A stretch of 64,000 bases of DNA from CAWCTB01 sp963798275 (lineage in GTDB: Bacteria; Acidobacteriota; Terriglobia; Terriglobales; Acidobacteriaceae). The notes beneath the pieces were generated by a model, which made no database searches, was not told the origin of the DNA, and worked only from the letters and a program-made list of their open reading frames with translations. Below are positions 37,247 through 47,212 of this stretch, piece by piece. The stretch spans positions 1 through 64,000 of the forward strand of contig CAWCTB010000033.1 of NCBI GenBank assembly GCA_963798275.1. The letters are read 5' to 3'. Within the stretch, counting starts at the first letter, position 1. Each line of letters opens with the position of its first letter. The position numbers and the translations under genes are program-made.

Positions 37247-37783
37247 ATGACCGGCATCTTTCCTTTGACCCGAAGCACGAGCAACGACTGCGAACGGCGC
37301 TGGCTGGCGGCGTGTACCCGGCCGCGGCACGAAATCCAGGTCGCCCAGCAACTGGAGTACAAGGGACTGCGCTACCTGCTGCCAAGGTACCGGCGTCTCA
37401 GGCGATGGTCGGACCGGGTGAAGCGGGTGGAGGCACCGCTGTTCCCGGGGTACATTTTTGTGCAAGTGTCGGATGCGGAACGGGTGCCGGTGCTGCGGAC
37501 GCTGGGCGTGACCAGTATCGTGTCGTCGGGCGGCAGGCCGGCCTACCTGGGCAACAGCGAGATCGAAGTTTTACGCGCCTGCACGGCTTATCCCGAAGCG
37601 GTGGAACCTCATCCCTACCTGCAGGTTGGCCGGCGGGTGCGGGTGATGCGAGGTGCATTCGCAGGTCTGGAAGGAATATTGGTACAGAAGAAGAACGCAG
37701 CGCGGTTAGTGGTGGCGGTCGATCCGATCATGCGGTCTATTGCCATCGACTTGCACAGCGCCGATGTTGAACAAATCGCCTGA
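37247..37783 (+). CDS. NusG/RfaH-like transcription antiterminator (UpxY type)
   Basis: 178 residues. The NGN domain is WLAACTRPRHEIQVAQQLEY, YLLPRYRRLRRW and PLFPGYIFVQVSDAE. A C-terminal KOW motif (VGRRVRVMRGAFAGLEGILV) follows. Specialised NusG paralogs at the head of capsule or exopolysaccharide operons keep polymerase processive over long transcripts. Its position as first gene of the 37-52 kb locus fits this role. Confidence 0.88.
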   Translation: MTGIFPLTRSTSNDCERRWLAACTRPRHEIQVAQQLEYKGLRYLLPRYRRLRRWSDRVKRVEAPLFPGYIFVQVSDAERVPVLRTLGVTSIVSSGGRPAYLGNSEIEVLRACTAYPEAVEPHPYLQVGRRVRVMRGAFAGLEGILVQKKNAARLVVAVDPIMRSIAIDLHSADVEQIA

Positions 37784-37826
37784 GTCAGTTCTGAGAAGAG
37801 TGTTTTAGCCCTCCCCCGGTGAAAAC

Positions 37827-39314
37827 ATGATCCCTCACAATTCCCCTACGGTTCCAAGCACCGGCATTGTCATTCCGTTTCCCGCGACGGCAATCGAGCG
37901 CGGGGAAAAAAGGCCATTGGCGGAGCGCATCCGGCCGGTACTCTCGTGGCTGGAGAGGGCGCTGGATTTCGTCACCGTGATGACGGCGGTGCTGCTTGCG
38001 TACCTTGCCGGCCGGGCGTGCGGAGTCAAGCTGCCGGCACAGGCGGCCAGTAGTTCGGTGGTCCTGGGAGCAGCGGTCGCTGCCGGGCTGTTCGTGCTGC
38101 TGCTGGACAAGCACGGAGAGTACCGGCCATGCCTGAGCCTGCTGGCCATTCGCGAAAGCGAGCGCTGGCTGCGAGTCTTGGCTGAGACTGCCTGGCTTGC
38201 CGCGGCGGTGATGGTCTGCGCGACGGGACACTTCCCGCTGCGCTTTTTAGTGCTGGCGACGGTGTCGGCGGGCGCGCTTCTGGCGGCGCAAAAGCTGCAC
38301 GTGCGCCGCGCGGTTGGTTGGGTTCGCAGCCGCGGCTGGGGAATGCGGCGGGCGGTGATTGTGGGCGCGGGGCCGCTGGGGAGGAAAGTGTATTCCGCAC
38401 TGGCGCGATCGCCCAAGTTTGGCCTGGAGCCGGTGGCCTTTGTCGATGAAGATGCGGCATTCGGCAGCCAGGAGATTCACGAACTCTCCTATCGCTCGAC
38501 CGAGGCGGCAAAGATTCTGACCGGGCCGCTGTCGCCCCGGCTGTTCCGCAACCTGAATGCCTCGGTTCTGGTGATTGCCGACCCCGACCTCGATGGCATG
38601 GAGCTGGAGGACACAATCGCCGACGCCGGGGCACTGGGAGTGACCTCGTATGTCGTATCGAAGGAATTCGAAGAGACGGGGTCGTGGATTAGCTACTCGG
38701 AGCTGGACGGGTTGACGGTGGCCAAAATTGCGGGCGATGAGCCCGCGCCAAGGTCCGACGGTCTCAAGCGGCTCTTCGACATTGGTGTAGCGGGGGTTTC
38801 GCTGTGCCTGGCCGCACCCTTGATGCTGCTTGCGGCAGTGCTGGTGAAGCTCACCTCTCCGGGACCGGTGCTGTTCAGGCAGTTGCGGCTGGGCAAGAAC
38901 GGGCGGCGGTTCAGCATGTACAAATTCCGCACCATGGAGATGGACGGGGAGGCCACGCCGCCGTCGCGGACTCTCAAGGAAGCCTCGAACCCGCGGGTGA
39001 CGCGAATCGGGCGAATCTTGCGCAAGAGCAACATCGACGAGCTGCCGCAACTATTCAACGTGTTGGTGGGCGACATGTCGCTGGTGGGGCCGCGTCCGGA
39101 GATCGCGTCACTAGATATCTTCTATCACGGCATCCAACGCAAACGGCTGGCGGTAACACCGGGAATGACCGGCCTGTGGCAGTTGAGCGTGCACCGCAAC
39201 AGCCCGATTTACGAGAATACGGAATACGACCTGTATTATGCGCGCCATCGCAATTTCTTTATGGACCTGGCCATCCTGATCCACACGCTGTGGTTTGGCT
39301 GGCAAGGGGTCTGA
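37827..39314 (+). CDS. Undecaprenyl-phosphate sugar-1-phosphate transferase (WbaP/ExoY-like), initiating
   Basis: 495 residues. The N-terminal half has four to five helices and a CoA-binding-like Rossmann segment (RRAVIVGAGPLGRKVYSALA). The C-terminal bacterial sugar transferase domain has a helix (SLCLAAPLMLLAAVLVKLTS), then PGPVLFRQLRLGKNGRRFSM, YKFRTMEMDG, SNIDELPQLFNVLVGDMSLV, GPRPE and TPGMTGLWQ. It loads the first sugar on the lipid carrier at the cytoplasmic membrane, starting repeat-unit synthesis. Confidence 0.92.
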   Translation: MIPHNSPTVPSTGIVIPFPATAIERGEKRPLAERIRPVLSWLERALDFVTVMTAVLLAYLAGRACGVKLPAQAASSSVVLGAAVAAGLFVLLLDKHGEYRPCLSLLAIRESERWLRVLAETAWLAAAVMVCATGHFPLRFLVLATVSAGALLAAQKLHVRRAVGWVRSRGWGMRRAVIVGAGPLGRKVYSALARSPKFGLEPVAFVDEDAAFGSQEIHELSYRSTEAAKILTGPLSPRLFRNLNASVLVIADPDLDGMELEDTIADAGALGVTSYVVSKEFEETGSWISYSELDGLTVAKIAGDEPAPRSDGLKRLFDIGVAGVSLCLAAPLMLLAAVLVKLTSPGPVLFRQLRLGKNGRRFSMYKFRTMEMDGEATPPSRTLKEASNPRVTRIGRILRKSNIDELPQLFNVLVGDMSLVGPRPEIASLDIFYHGIQRKRLAVTPGMTGLWQLSVHRNSPIYENTEYDLYYARHRNFFMDLAILIHTLWFGWQGV

Positions 39315-39354
39315 GCTTTTGGGCGAATTAAGTCCGTAAGTCAGTTTGAGCTCC

Positions 39355-41580
39355 ATGACACCCATCGCGCGTTCCCTCGGCCAAGGCGTTAGTCGCGACA
39401 ATCCGTATCCCATGGGCTATGGCGACGAATCGGGACCGCTCATTCCGGAGCTGATCTGCATGCTTCGCAAGCGCAGTTTCCTGATCCTGGCGTTTGCTGC
39501 GGCGGGACTCCTGTTGGCGGCGCTTTACGTATTGGTCAAGGCGGCGCGCTACGAAGCGACCGCGGAGATCGAAGTGGCGCCCGCTGGGTCGAATTCGCTG
39601 GGCCTGGACGAACTGGTATCGAAGGCCTTCAGCGCTAATGACTCCGCCGTGCAGCTGCAGACGGCAGTGCAAGTGTTGCGCAGCCAGACCATCGCGACGG
39701 ACGTGATGACCCAGCTAAAGATGGCGCAGCGCCGGGATTTTGCGGGCCCATGGCAGCAGCCGGAAGGGCGCGCTTTTGCGGCGATGCCGCCCACAGTACG
39801 GGAACGGCTGATCGAACGATTTCACAAGAGTCTCACCATAGAAGTGGTGCCGAAAACAGAGATCATCGCCCTGCACTTTCGGGCAGTTGATCCAAAACTC
39901 TCCTCCGATGCTGTAAATGCGCTGGTGGGAAGTTACCGCCAGCGCAATTTTCGCAGCAGCTACGAGTCGGCAGCGGAGGTATCGAGCTGGCTGTCCAAAC
40001 AGACGGATGATCTGCAAGAGCGGGTCCGCGATGCGCAGGAGAAGCTGGCGGCGCTGGACCGGAGGACCGGACTGATCGGCGTGGATGAGACGGACAATAT
40101 CGTGCTAAAGCGGCTGGAGCAGCTGGGCGAACAACTCACGGCGGCGGAATCGGAGCGCATCGTCAAGGAAGCACGCTATCGCATGGCGCAAGCCTCCAGC
40201 CCGGAGTTGATCGCCTCGCCGGTCGCGGATCCGAGCCTGCAGTTGCTGCGGACGCAGCAGGCGGAGCTGCACGTACAGTTCGCGCAAATGAGCGCGAAAT
40301 TCGGCAAGAACTATCCCAAACTCAACGAACTGTCCAACCAGATCGCGCGCGTCGACAGCGCGGTCGCAACCGAACTCACGAACCTGCAGGAGCGCTATCA
40401 CAACGACTACGAGGCCGCCCTGCACTCCGAACAAATGCTGCGCACCAGCTTCGAGCAGGAGAAGCAGAAAGCCTTCGGGCTGAACGAAGGATCGGCGCAG
40501 CGGGCCATCCTGAAGCGGGAGGTGGAATCGACACAACAACTCTACGAGACGGTGCAGTTGAAATTGCAGCAGGCGGGCATCGCCGCCGGACTGGCGTCGG
40601 CGAACATCGCGGTGGTCGACGTGGCGCAAGTGCCTTCCGAACCGATTGAGCCCCGGCCGGGGATCGATCTCCTGCTGGGCCTGGGCGCAGGACTAACGGC
40701 GGGAACGATTACGGCACTGGCGGCGGAAGCCATGCGCGACGCCGTCAGGACCACCGACGACGCGGAGAACGCGGTTGCCCTGCCCGTGCTGGCGGTGGTG
40801 CCGCAAATTTCGCGAGGCCCACGCAAAGGCATGCGCAGGTTGAAGTTCTTCGACCGTTCGACGGCCATGCCCGCATCGCTGGTGGCGCTAGAAAGTCCGC
40901 ATTCGCGGCCGGCCGAATCGTACCGGATGCTGCGCAGCTCACTGCTGTTCGGGTACGAAGGCGGACCGGCGAAGGTGATCGTGGTCACCAGCGCGATGCC
41001 CCGTGAGGGCAAAACTCTGACCGCCATGAATTGTGCGGTAGTGCTGGCACAACAGGGCGCACGGGTGTTGCTGGTGGACGCCGATCTGCGGCGGCCATCC
41101 ATACACCACAGTTTCAACATGAGCCGCGAGCCCGGCCTGACGTCGCTGCTCAGCCATCGGACAGAACTGGAAGAAGCAATTTGCCGGGTTCCGGCGATGG
41201 CCAACCTTTCGGTGCTGAGCGCGGGCTTCAGCTCCGAACATCCGGGCGAGATGTTAAGTTCCCCCAGAATGCAGGAGTTGCTGGAGGGATGGCGCTCCCA
41301 GTACGACCACGTGGTGATCGACACACCTCCGGTGTCGATGACCAGCGACGCAGTCGTACTGGGAGCCCACGCTGACCTGGTGCTGATCGTGGTGCGCTCG
41401 GAAAGCACAACCCGGCAGGCGCTGCGGCGGACGCGCGACGTCCTGCAACGCAATCACGCGCCGCTGGGCGGGCTGATTCTCAACGCAATGAATACCCGCC
41501 TGCGGGACAACTACACGTATGCGGAGCTTCCGTTCTCCCAGCATGCCGAGTCGGAGTATTACGTGGGGCCACATGCCTAG
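39355..41580 (+). CDS. Wzc-like polysaccharide co-polymerase / BY-kinase
   Basis: 741 residues. Wzz domain with the first helix FLILAFAAAGLLLAALYVLV, long periplasmic coiled coils (about 190-400), a second helix (IDLLLGLGAGLTAGTITALA), then the cytoplasmic kinase. Walker A is VTSAMPREGKTLTAMNCAVV, Walker A' VLLVDADLRRPS and Walker B HVVIDTPP. The C-terminal Tyr cluster (NYTYAELPF and SEYYVG) is the expected autophosphorylation site. It controls chain length and export. ATG 39355 is chosen; a TTG at 39346 is also in frame. Confidence 0.92.
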   Translation: MTPIARSLGQGVSRDNPYPMGYGDESGPLIPELICMLRKRSFLILAFAAAGLLLAALYVLVKAARYEATAEIEVAPAGSNSLGLDELVSKAFSANDSAVQLQTAVQVLRSQTIATDVMTQLKMAQRRDFAGPWQQPEGRAFAAMPPTVRERLIERFHKSLTIEVVPKTEIIALHFRAVDPKLSSDAVNALVGSYRQRNFRSSYESAAEVSSWLSKQTDDLQERVRDAQEKLAALDRRTGLIGVDETDNIVLKRLEQLGEQLTAAESERIVKEARYRMAQASSPELIASPVADPSLQLLRTQQAELHVQFAQMSAKFGKNYPKLNELSNQIARVDSAVATELTNLQERYHNDYEAALHSEQMLRTSFEQEKQKAFGLNEGSAQRAILKREVESTQQLYETVQLKLQQAGIAAGLASANIAVVDVAQVPSEPIEPRPGIDLLLGLGAGLTAGTITALAAEAMRDAVRTTDDAENAVALPVLAVVPQISRGPRKGMRRLKFFDRSTAMPASLVALESPHSRPAESYRMLRSSLLFGYEGGPAKVIVVTSAMPREGKTLTAMNCAVVLAQQGARVLLVDADLRRPSIHHSFNMSREPGLTSLLSHRTELEEAICRVPAMANLSVLSAGFSSEHPGEMLSSPRMQELLEGWRSQYDHVVIDTPPVSMTSDAVVLGAHADLVLIVVRSESTTRQALRRTRDVLQRNHAPLGGLILNAMNTRLRDNYTYAELPFSQHAESEYYVGPHA

Positions 41581-42608
41581 CTGCGTGCCTTGCGCGGCCC
41601 TACTGGTGGCATGGCTGCTGCTGGCGAGCACGGGCTGGGCGCAGGAGACGCCTTTTGCGATTTCGTCCTCGGCTTCACGAGAGTTTGCAGCATCGACCCA
41701 ATCTCGGGACGAAATGCGCGGCGAAGCGAGGCCTGCGCCCGCCAGCGCTGCAGCGGAGGTGATGATGTCCACTGGCCAACCGGGCAGCACGGCTTCCCTG
41801 CAGATCGGCCCGGGCGACCTGATCGAGGTCGCGGTCTTCGACACCCCTGAGCTCTCCCAGAGAGTGCGGGTCGACAACTCGGGCGCGATCACGCTGGCCA
41901 TGGGCGGCGACGTACATGTCGCCGGGCTCACCGCGGAACAGGCGAAGCCGGCGATCGAAGCAGCCTTGCGAAAGGGTGAAATCCTGCGCGATCCGCATGT
42001 TTCGGTGCTGATCGTGGAGTACGCCACGCAGGGAGTCAGCGTGCTGGGAGAAGTGAAGAATCCGGGAGTGTACCCGTTGCTCGGGCAGCACACGGTACTG
42101 GATCTGATCAGCGCGGCCGGCGGTCCTCACGGCGTACGCCTCGAAGACGGCGATGCTCTTCCACCGAGGCGGTTCCGAGGAAACCATCGATCTCAGCTTG
42201 AAGACGGCATCCGGGAGGCCATCGCAATCCGATGCGATGGTGGCTCCGGGAGACCGCATCGTGGTCCGGCGGGCGGGAGTGGTCTACGTGCTCGGCGACG
42301 TGGGCAAGCCGGGAGGGTACCTGACGGACCGCGAGAACACGATCACCGTGCTGCAAGCGCTGGCTCTTGCCCAGGGGATCAACAAAACCGCGCAGATGAA
42401 TGGCACGCTCATTCGTACGAGCGCCATGGGCCGACAGCAAACGCAGCTGGAACTGAAACGCATCCTCTCCGGCGAGAGCGCCGACCCAACGTTGCAGGAT
42501 GGCGACATCCTGTATGTCCCGGTCAGCGGTGCGAAAGAGTGGGGCAGCAAAACCATCAATTCCATTCTGCAGATGGCGGTCGGGGTGGTGGTGTATGGAG
42601 TGTTCTAG
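41573..42608 (+). CDS. Polysaccharide export protein (Wza-like, SLBB), one frameshift
   Basis: Outer-membrane export channel or periplasmic export protein. A signal peptide (LLVAWLLLASTGWA) is followed by the Poly_export domain (LQIGPGDLIEVAVFDTPELS, LRDPHVSVLIVEYATQGVSV) and SLBB repeats (VLGEVKNPGVYPLL; after the frame change, YVLGDVGKPGGYLTDRENTI). It ends with LQDGDILYVPVSG and a C-terminal helix. The frame changes near 42145. The ATG at 41573 overlaps the wzc stop, showing tight coupling. The whole protein would be about 344 residues. Confidence 0.88.
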
Positions 42609-43317
42609 CAACAGGAACCGACCGGGCTCGCGAAATCGGGGGCTGTGGATCGCGGTGTTCGGCCCGGATGGCGCGGGAAAGTCGGGCGTAATCGAGCGGC
42701 TGAGGGAAGGGCTGGCGTGGACGTATGCGGTGCGCCATCACATTCACCTGCGGCCCATGATCGGCCGCCGGGGTGAAGCCCGGCACGGTGGTGACAAATC
42801 CGCACGCCAAGGAGCCACGGGGAGGGCTGGCTTCGGCGGTCAAGGCGGTGTACCTGTTTCTCGATCACCTGCTGGGGTATTGGCTGGTCATCCGGCCGAG
42901 ACTGCGCGCGGGACATTTTGTTGCGTTCGATCGCTACTTTCAGGACTATCTGATCGATCCGCGGCGCTATCGACTTTCGCAGTCCGGGGTCGCGATGGCC
43001 AGGTTATTTCTGCGTTCGTGCCGCAGCCGAACTTGTGCTTCGTACTCGATGTCCCAGCCAAAGAACTGCAGCGGCGCAAGCCTGAGGTGAGCTTCGCCGA
43101 GTCGGAACGGCAGCGCGAGGAATATCGCCGCGTCTTCTCGGCAATGAATAACGCGGTCATTGTGAATGGCGACCGACCCGTGAGTGAAGTGACGGACGAG
43201 GTCAGGTCGCGAATCCTCCAATTCCTCTCGCAACGGGATGAACGACTGCGCAATGGGGACGAGGGCCTGGCAGCGATGACCGTTCCGGAAGGAGCTTGTG
43301 GATCGAGTGACAGCTAG
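42595..43317 (+). CDS. P-loop nucleoside/sugar kinase-like protein (thymidylate-kinase fold), two frameshifts
   Basis: About 240 residues. A P-loop WIAVFGPDGAGKSGVIERLR is followed, after a frame change near 42770, by the DRY-type motif VAFDRYFQDYLIDPRRYRLS. After a second change near 43010, the original frame returns with NLCFVLDVPAKELQRRKPEV. Start and stop are in the same frame, so the two indels compensate. The layout resembles thymidylate kinase, but proteins of this kind in polysaccharide loci need not act on dTMP. The start overlaps the wza end and the stop overlaps the next gene. Confidence 0.7.
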   Translation: MECSSNRNRPGSRNRGLWIAVFGPDGAGKSGVIERLREGLAWTYAVRHHIHLRPMIGRRGEARHGGDKSARQGATGRAGFGGQGGVPVSRSPAGVLAGHPAETARGTFCCVRSLLSGLSDRSAALSTFAVRGRDGQVISAFVPQPNLCFVLDVPAKELQRRKPEVSFAESERQREEYRRVFSAMNNAVIVNGDRPVSEVTDEVRSRILQFLSQRDERLRNGDEGLAAMTVPEGACGSSDS

Positions 43318-44341
43318 ACAATTCATCGCGCTCGGACCGGGCGATACACCACGCTGGCTGCTGCCGCTGGGCGAACCGCAGATTGTGGAAGCGCTGCGCG
43401 GATGGCAACCGCGGAGATGGTGGACTCGCCTGGCATGGCAGGGAGTGCGAGCCGCGGTGCGATGCGGCAAGCTGGATTCGGTACCGTATGCGAGGTGCTT
43501 GCGTCTGGATTGGATCTCCGCCGTGGATTGGAGAAAGTTTGGCTGGTCAAGACGGGAAGACCCCATCCCCGTGCTGCACCTGGGGACCGCCGGACCGGCG
43601 CGAAAGGTCATCGTTCACCTGGTCGATCGCGGACAGCATGCGATGTGAACTGATCGTCAAAGTGCCACTTACCCCGGTTGCCGCAGTGGCCATCCTGCGG
43701 GAGGCGGACATTTTGACCGCAGGTTGTCCGCGACGGAATTCCGGGGACGCCCCGGCTAGTCCACGCAGACAGGCACCAGGGCGTGTCGGCACAAACAGTG
43801 GTCGAGGGAACGGCCGACGGGCGGGTCCTGACCGCTCAGCACTGGCGAACCTTGAAGTCGCTGGAACTGCCGGAGGAAGGTATCCGACTGACAGAGATGG
43901 TGCTGGAACTGCAGGGACAGATTTCCGGGCGCCGAGATTTGGCGGGCGAGGCCGCTCTGCAGATGGCATTCATGCAGATGGCCGATGACGCGCCGCTGCG
44001 CGCCTGCTGGATCCACGGCGACTTCGCTCCGTGGAACATCAAGCGCCGGTCAGACGGATCCATGGGCTTGGTCGATTGGGAGGACGCGCGGCGAGGCGGT
44101 CTTCCGCTGCAGGATGCCTTCCATTACACGCACATGCAACGTCACGTCTTCGGCAGCAAAAGACGTCCGGCCTTTCGCGAGCTGAGCGAGCCGGCCCGTG
44201 ACTCTGGGCATCGACGACCCTCACTGCCGGAAGCTGGAGCTGGCGTACCTGGCCACGTCGTACGTCCGGCAGCGGCAGCGCGGCAATGGCGGTTTTGCCG
44301 ATTATCTGCTGGGCACGCTTTCGCTGGCGGTGCGCGCTTAA
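43298..44341 (+). CDS. Phosphotransferase of the aminoglycoside-phosphotransferase (APH/choline kinase) fold, frameshifted
   Basis: The C-terminal catalytic motif is clear: CWIHGDFAPWNIKRRSDGSM then GLVDWEDARRGG, the HxDxxxxN and D-binding pair of the APH fold. The N-terminal lobe (RWLLPLGEPQIVEALRGWQP, RKVIVHLVDRG) is in a different frame. Changes lie near 43640, 43760 and 44200; after the last, the family sequence reads ELAYLATSYVRQRQRGNGGF to the TAA at 44339-44341. The GTG start at 43298 has AAGGAG upstream. The whole would be about 347 residues. In a polysaccharide operon it most likely phosphorylates a small sugar, choline-like or lipid substrate; resistance is unlikely. Confidence 0.68.
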
Positions 44342-44378
44342 CCATAACCGCATCGCCTGGCCAAGTTTCATTCTCTCC

Positions 44379-45548
44379 ATGCATTGCAGTTCATCGGGTA
44401 TCGGTTCCGTAACCCATCGGACGCTTGTGTCGCGCACCATCCGGCGAGACCTGTGCGCGCAGTTGCTGGCGGCGCTCAACGTGTCCGGGATTCCGTATTG
44501 CGTCCTGGGCCACAGCACGGAAGGTCCGCGCTTCGACCGCTCCGATGTCGACATCGTGGTTCAGCCGCGGGAGGAAGAACGCTTTGTACAGGTTCTGCAA
44601 TCGGTCGCTGCCGAGACCGGAGCCCGGCTGGTGCAGGACATACGGCATGAGACAAGCGGGCGCTACTTCGTGATGGCCAAGCAGGTGGACGGCCATCTCG
44701 GCTTTCTCAATCCCGACTGCACGACCGACTATCGCAAGCTGGGCCGCCTGTGGTTGCGCGCCGAGGAACTGTTGCGGGACCGGCAGAAACATCGGCAAGA
44801 ATACTGGGCGCCGTCCGTGCCGGGACGCTTTCTCTATTACCTGGCGAAGAAGGTGCTGAAGCAGTCGATATCGTCGGAGGGTTGGGCGTACCTGCACAAG
44901 ACGTACCAGGCTGCGCCGGCCGATTGCGATGAGCAGATGCTGGGTTTCTGGGAGCCGGCGACGGCCGGGAAACTGCGGGCTGCCATGCTTCGTGACGATC
45001 TGGAATGGCTTCGCCGCAGTCTGCCGGAGCTGCGGGCTCAATTGCTGGCCTCGCCGCGCAGGGAGGGCTTGATCTCCCGACGGATGCAACAGTTTCGCAA
45101 CCTTGGCCGGATAGCCCGGCGGTTGGTTTCGCCGACCGGCTTGCTGGTGACGGTGAGCGGCGCGGCCCCGGTGGGGCGGCAGATGCTGGCGCAGCGGCTC
45201 CTCCTCGATCTGGCGCCTGGGTTTCGCCGGACGCACTTGATCGCGGCCGAGCGAGTGCGAACGTCGACGATGAGCAGACTGCTCGGGCCGCTCCTGATAT
45301 TTGCGATGCTGGTGCGCTCCACGCTGGTAGTAGTGGATCAGGACGATCCGGTGCTGCGCTTTCTGTGCCGCGGCGTTGCGGTTGCGTGGGACGAGACGGA
45401 GTCGCTGGAACAGAATGCCGCCGCTGCGAGCTCGAAGATCCTTGGCGCTCTGGCGGGCCGGTTGGCGCGACGTCTGCGGTCGCACGGCGCCGGTGGCGTG
45501 GAACAGCAGTTCGCGCCTTCACCGCAACGGCAAATCTTTGACAACTAG
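44379..45548 (+). CDS. Nucleotidyltransferase-like protein with degenerate kinase-like C-terminal domain
   Basis: 389 residues. The N-terminal part has a Pol-beta-like nucleotidyltransferase signature (YCVLGHSTEGPRFDRSDVDI with a DxD-type DVDI). The C-terminal third (from LVTVSGAAPVGRQMLAQRLL) looks like the thymidylate-kinase-like fold of the gene two positions upstream, but its P-loop lacks the GK(S/T): it reads SGAAPVGRQM. The later strand STLVVVDQDDPVLRFLCRG occupies the Walker B place. Unless the motif is misread, this kinase half is inactive and perhaps regulatory. ATG 44379 was chosen; the frame is open to 44286. Confidence 0.6.
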   Translation: MHCSSSGIGSVTHRTLVSRTIRRDLCAQLLAALNVSGIPYCVLGHSTEGPRFDRSDVDIVVQPREEERFVQVLQSVAAETGARLVQDIRHETSGRYFVMAKQVDGHLGFLNPDCTTDYRKLGRLWLRAEELLRDRQKHRQEYWAPSVPGRFLYYLAKKVLKQSISSEGWAYLHKTYQAAPADCDEQMLGFWEPATAGKLRAAMLRDDLEWLRRSLPELRAQLLASPRREGLISRRMQQFRNLGRIARRLVSPTGLLVTVSGAAPVGRQMLAQRLLLDLAPGFRRTHLIAAERVRTSTMSRLLGPLLIFAMLVRSTLVVVDQDDPVLRFLCRGVAVAWDETESLEQNAAAASSKILGALAGRLARRLRSHGAGGVEQQFAPSPQRQIFDN

Positions 45549-45948
45549 AGGCCATCGAAAACGGAGTTACGGCAGAGATCAAGAGGGTGCGGGAGAGTCC
45601 GGATATTCCTCGCCGACTAAACAGGCTGCGGAAAAGTATGGGAACGCGAAGAAGAAGCAGATTCCTCGGGGCTGAAGCCCCTCGGAATGACAGAATATAA
45701 GGACTTGCACGGCGCACCTAAAGGTGCGCCCCTTCAAAAACGCTGAACGAAACTGCATTTCCCCGCGGCCTGTAAAGTCAGCTCGGGAGGGCAAAGATAA
45801 AGGGCTCAGACGCTGGCCCTTCGGCTCGCTCAGGGCAGGCTCTGAAGGCCAGCTCTACCCGATCAGCGCATTTCTCCGCAGCCTCTCGATTTGTGCCCTA
45901 TCAAAACTGATTTATGAAATGGCTTGATGGCATCCGGGAAGGCTTACT
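45549..45948. repeat. 400-bp repeat-filled spacer inside the polysaccharide locus
   Basis: No supported gene. It holds ATTCCTCGGGGCTGAAGCCC plus CTCGGAATGACAG (45657-45691, the inverse orientation of the 3.6, 5.1 and 6.8 kb copies), GGCGCACCTAAAGGTGCGCC (45711-45730) with CCTTCAAAA, and an expanded CTGGCC...GGCCAGCTCTACC hairpin with an inserted loop (45809-45860). It splits the operon between the kinase-like genes and the glycosyltransferases. Confidence 0.8.
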
Positions 45949-47212
45949 TTGACTCGAATTCTTTTATCGGCTTATGCCTGCGAACCGGGAAAGGGATCGG
46001 AGCCCGCCGTAGGCTGGATGTGGGCGACCCAGCTCGCTGCTGCCGGGCACGAAGTGGTCGTGCTCACCCGGGAAAGCAATCGGCAGGCGATCGAGGCCAG
46101 CCGAACGGGGGCGGTGCGCACGCGCTTAACGCTTCGTCTATTACGACCTTCCCGCGTGGGCGCGAAAGTGGAAACGGCGCGAGCGCTGGAGGCGGCTCTA
46201 TTACTGGCTGTGGCAATGGGGCGCATACCGGAAAGCGCAGCAGTTGGTGCGAGCCGGCCTGCACTTCGACTTCGTGCAGCATGTGACCTTTGTGAGTCTG
46301 CGCGCTCCGAGCTTCATGGGATTGCTGGACATTCCGTTTTATTTTGGGCCGGTGTCAGGCGGGGAAGAGGTGCCCCGCCGCTTGTTGGAGGGCATGTCGT
46401 GGCGGGCGAGGCTCGCCGAAGGAGTTCGTTCGTGCGCCAACCGGCTTGTTCGCTTCGATCCGCTGATGCGGATGACGTTTCGCACCGCGGCGCGCATCTA
46501 CCTGACCTCGCCGGACTCCGTTCGCCTGATACCAGCCCGCTACCGGAAGAAGTGTGAGGTCCAGTTCGGGGTGCACCTCCGCCGCGAGTACCTCGGCTGG
46601 ACGGGCAGACACGCGCCGCGATACGGGCCGGTGTTCCGCCTGCTGTACGCCGGACGATTTCTGGAGTGGAAGGGGCTGGCGATCGCGCTGAAAGCGGTGC
46701 GAATTCTACGTGACGAGGGAGTACCGGTCGAGTTCACCCTGATCGGCGATGGGCCGGCCGAGGCGCGGCTGCGCCAGCAAGCAAGCCAGCTCGGGATCGA
46801 GTCGCATGTCCGCTGGAAGAGATGGCTGTCGTTCGCCGAGTTGCAGCGTGAATATCAGGCCCACCATGTCTTCCTGTTTCCCAGCCTGCGCGATTCGGGA
46901 GGCATGGCGCTGCTGGAAGCCCTGGCCCACGGAGTGCCGGCGGTCTGCGCTGACGTTGGCGGTCCGGGCCAAATTGTCACGGAAACGTGCGGCAGAGTGA
47001 TCCGTACGCAAGGCAAGAGCCGGGGCGAAGTGATCGCGGGTTTTGCCGAGGCGTTGCAGGAGCTGGCGCAAAACCGGGGCCTGCTCGACCGGCTGAGCAT
47101 CGGGGCGCGACGGCGCGCCTGGGACTTCGAATTCGGCCCGGCGATCGAGCGGGTCTATCCATCGCCTATCCCGTCCGCTGCAGGCGAGCGGGCCGAGCAG
47201 ACGGCGTCATGA
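45949..47212 (+). CDS. Glycosyltransferase family 4 (GT-B), frameshifted
   Basis: The N-terminus (ILLSAYACEPGKGSEPAVGW, MWATQLAAAGHEVVVLTRES) is in the first frame. After about 46110-46150 the frame changes through YYDLPAWARKWKRRE, and the remainder (PFYFGPVSGGEEVPRRLLEG, LLYAGRFLEWKGLAIALKAV, LIGDGPAEARLRQQAS, PSLRDSGGMALLEALAHGVP) is the nucleotide-sugar binding GT-B domain with the E(x7)E-type motif. The start is probably the TTG at 45949 with GGAAGG upstream. The stop TGA overlaps the next ATG. Whole length is about 420 residues. Confidence 0.82.

Noticed and set aside
37827..39314. Antisense open frames in the sugar transferase gene
   Set aside because: Arg/Pro-rich shadows; the plus-strand product has the complete family motifs.
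43298..44341. Aminoglycoside resistance gene
   Set aside because: Only the generic APH fold motifs are visible, and the position inside a polysaccharide operon argues for a sugar or lipid substrate.
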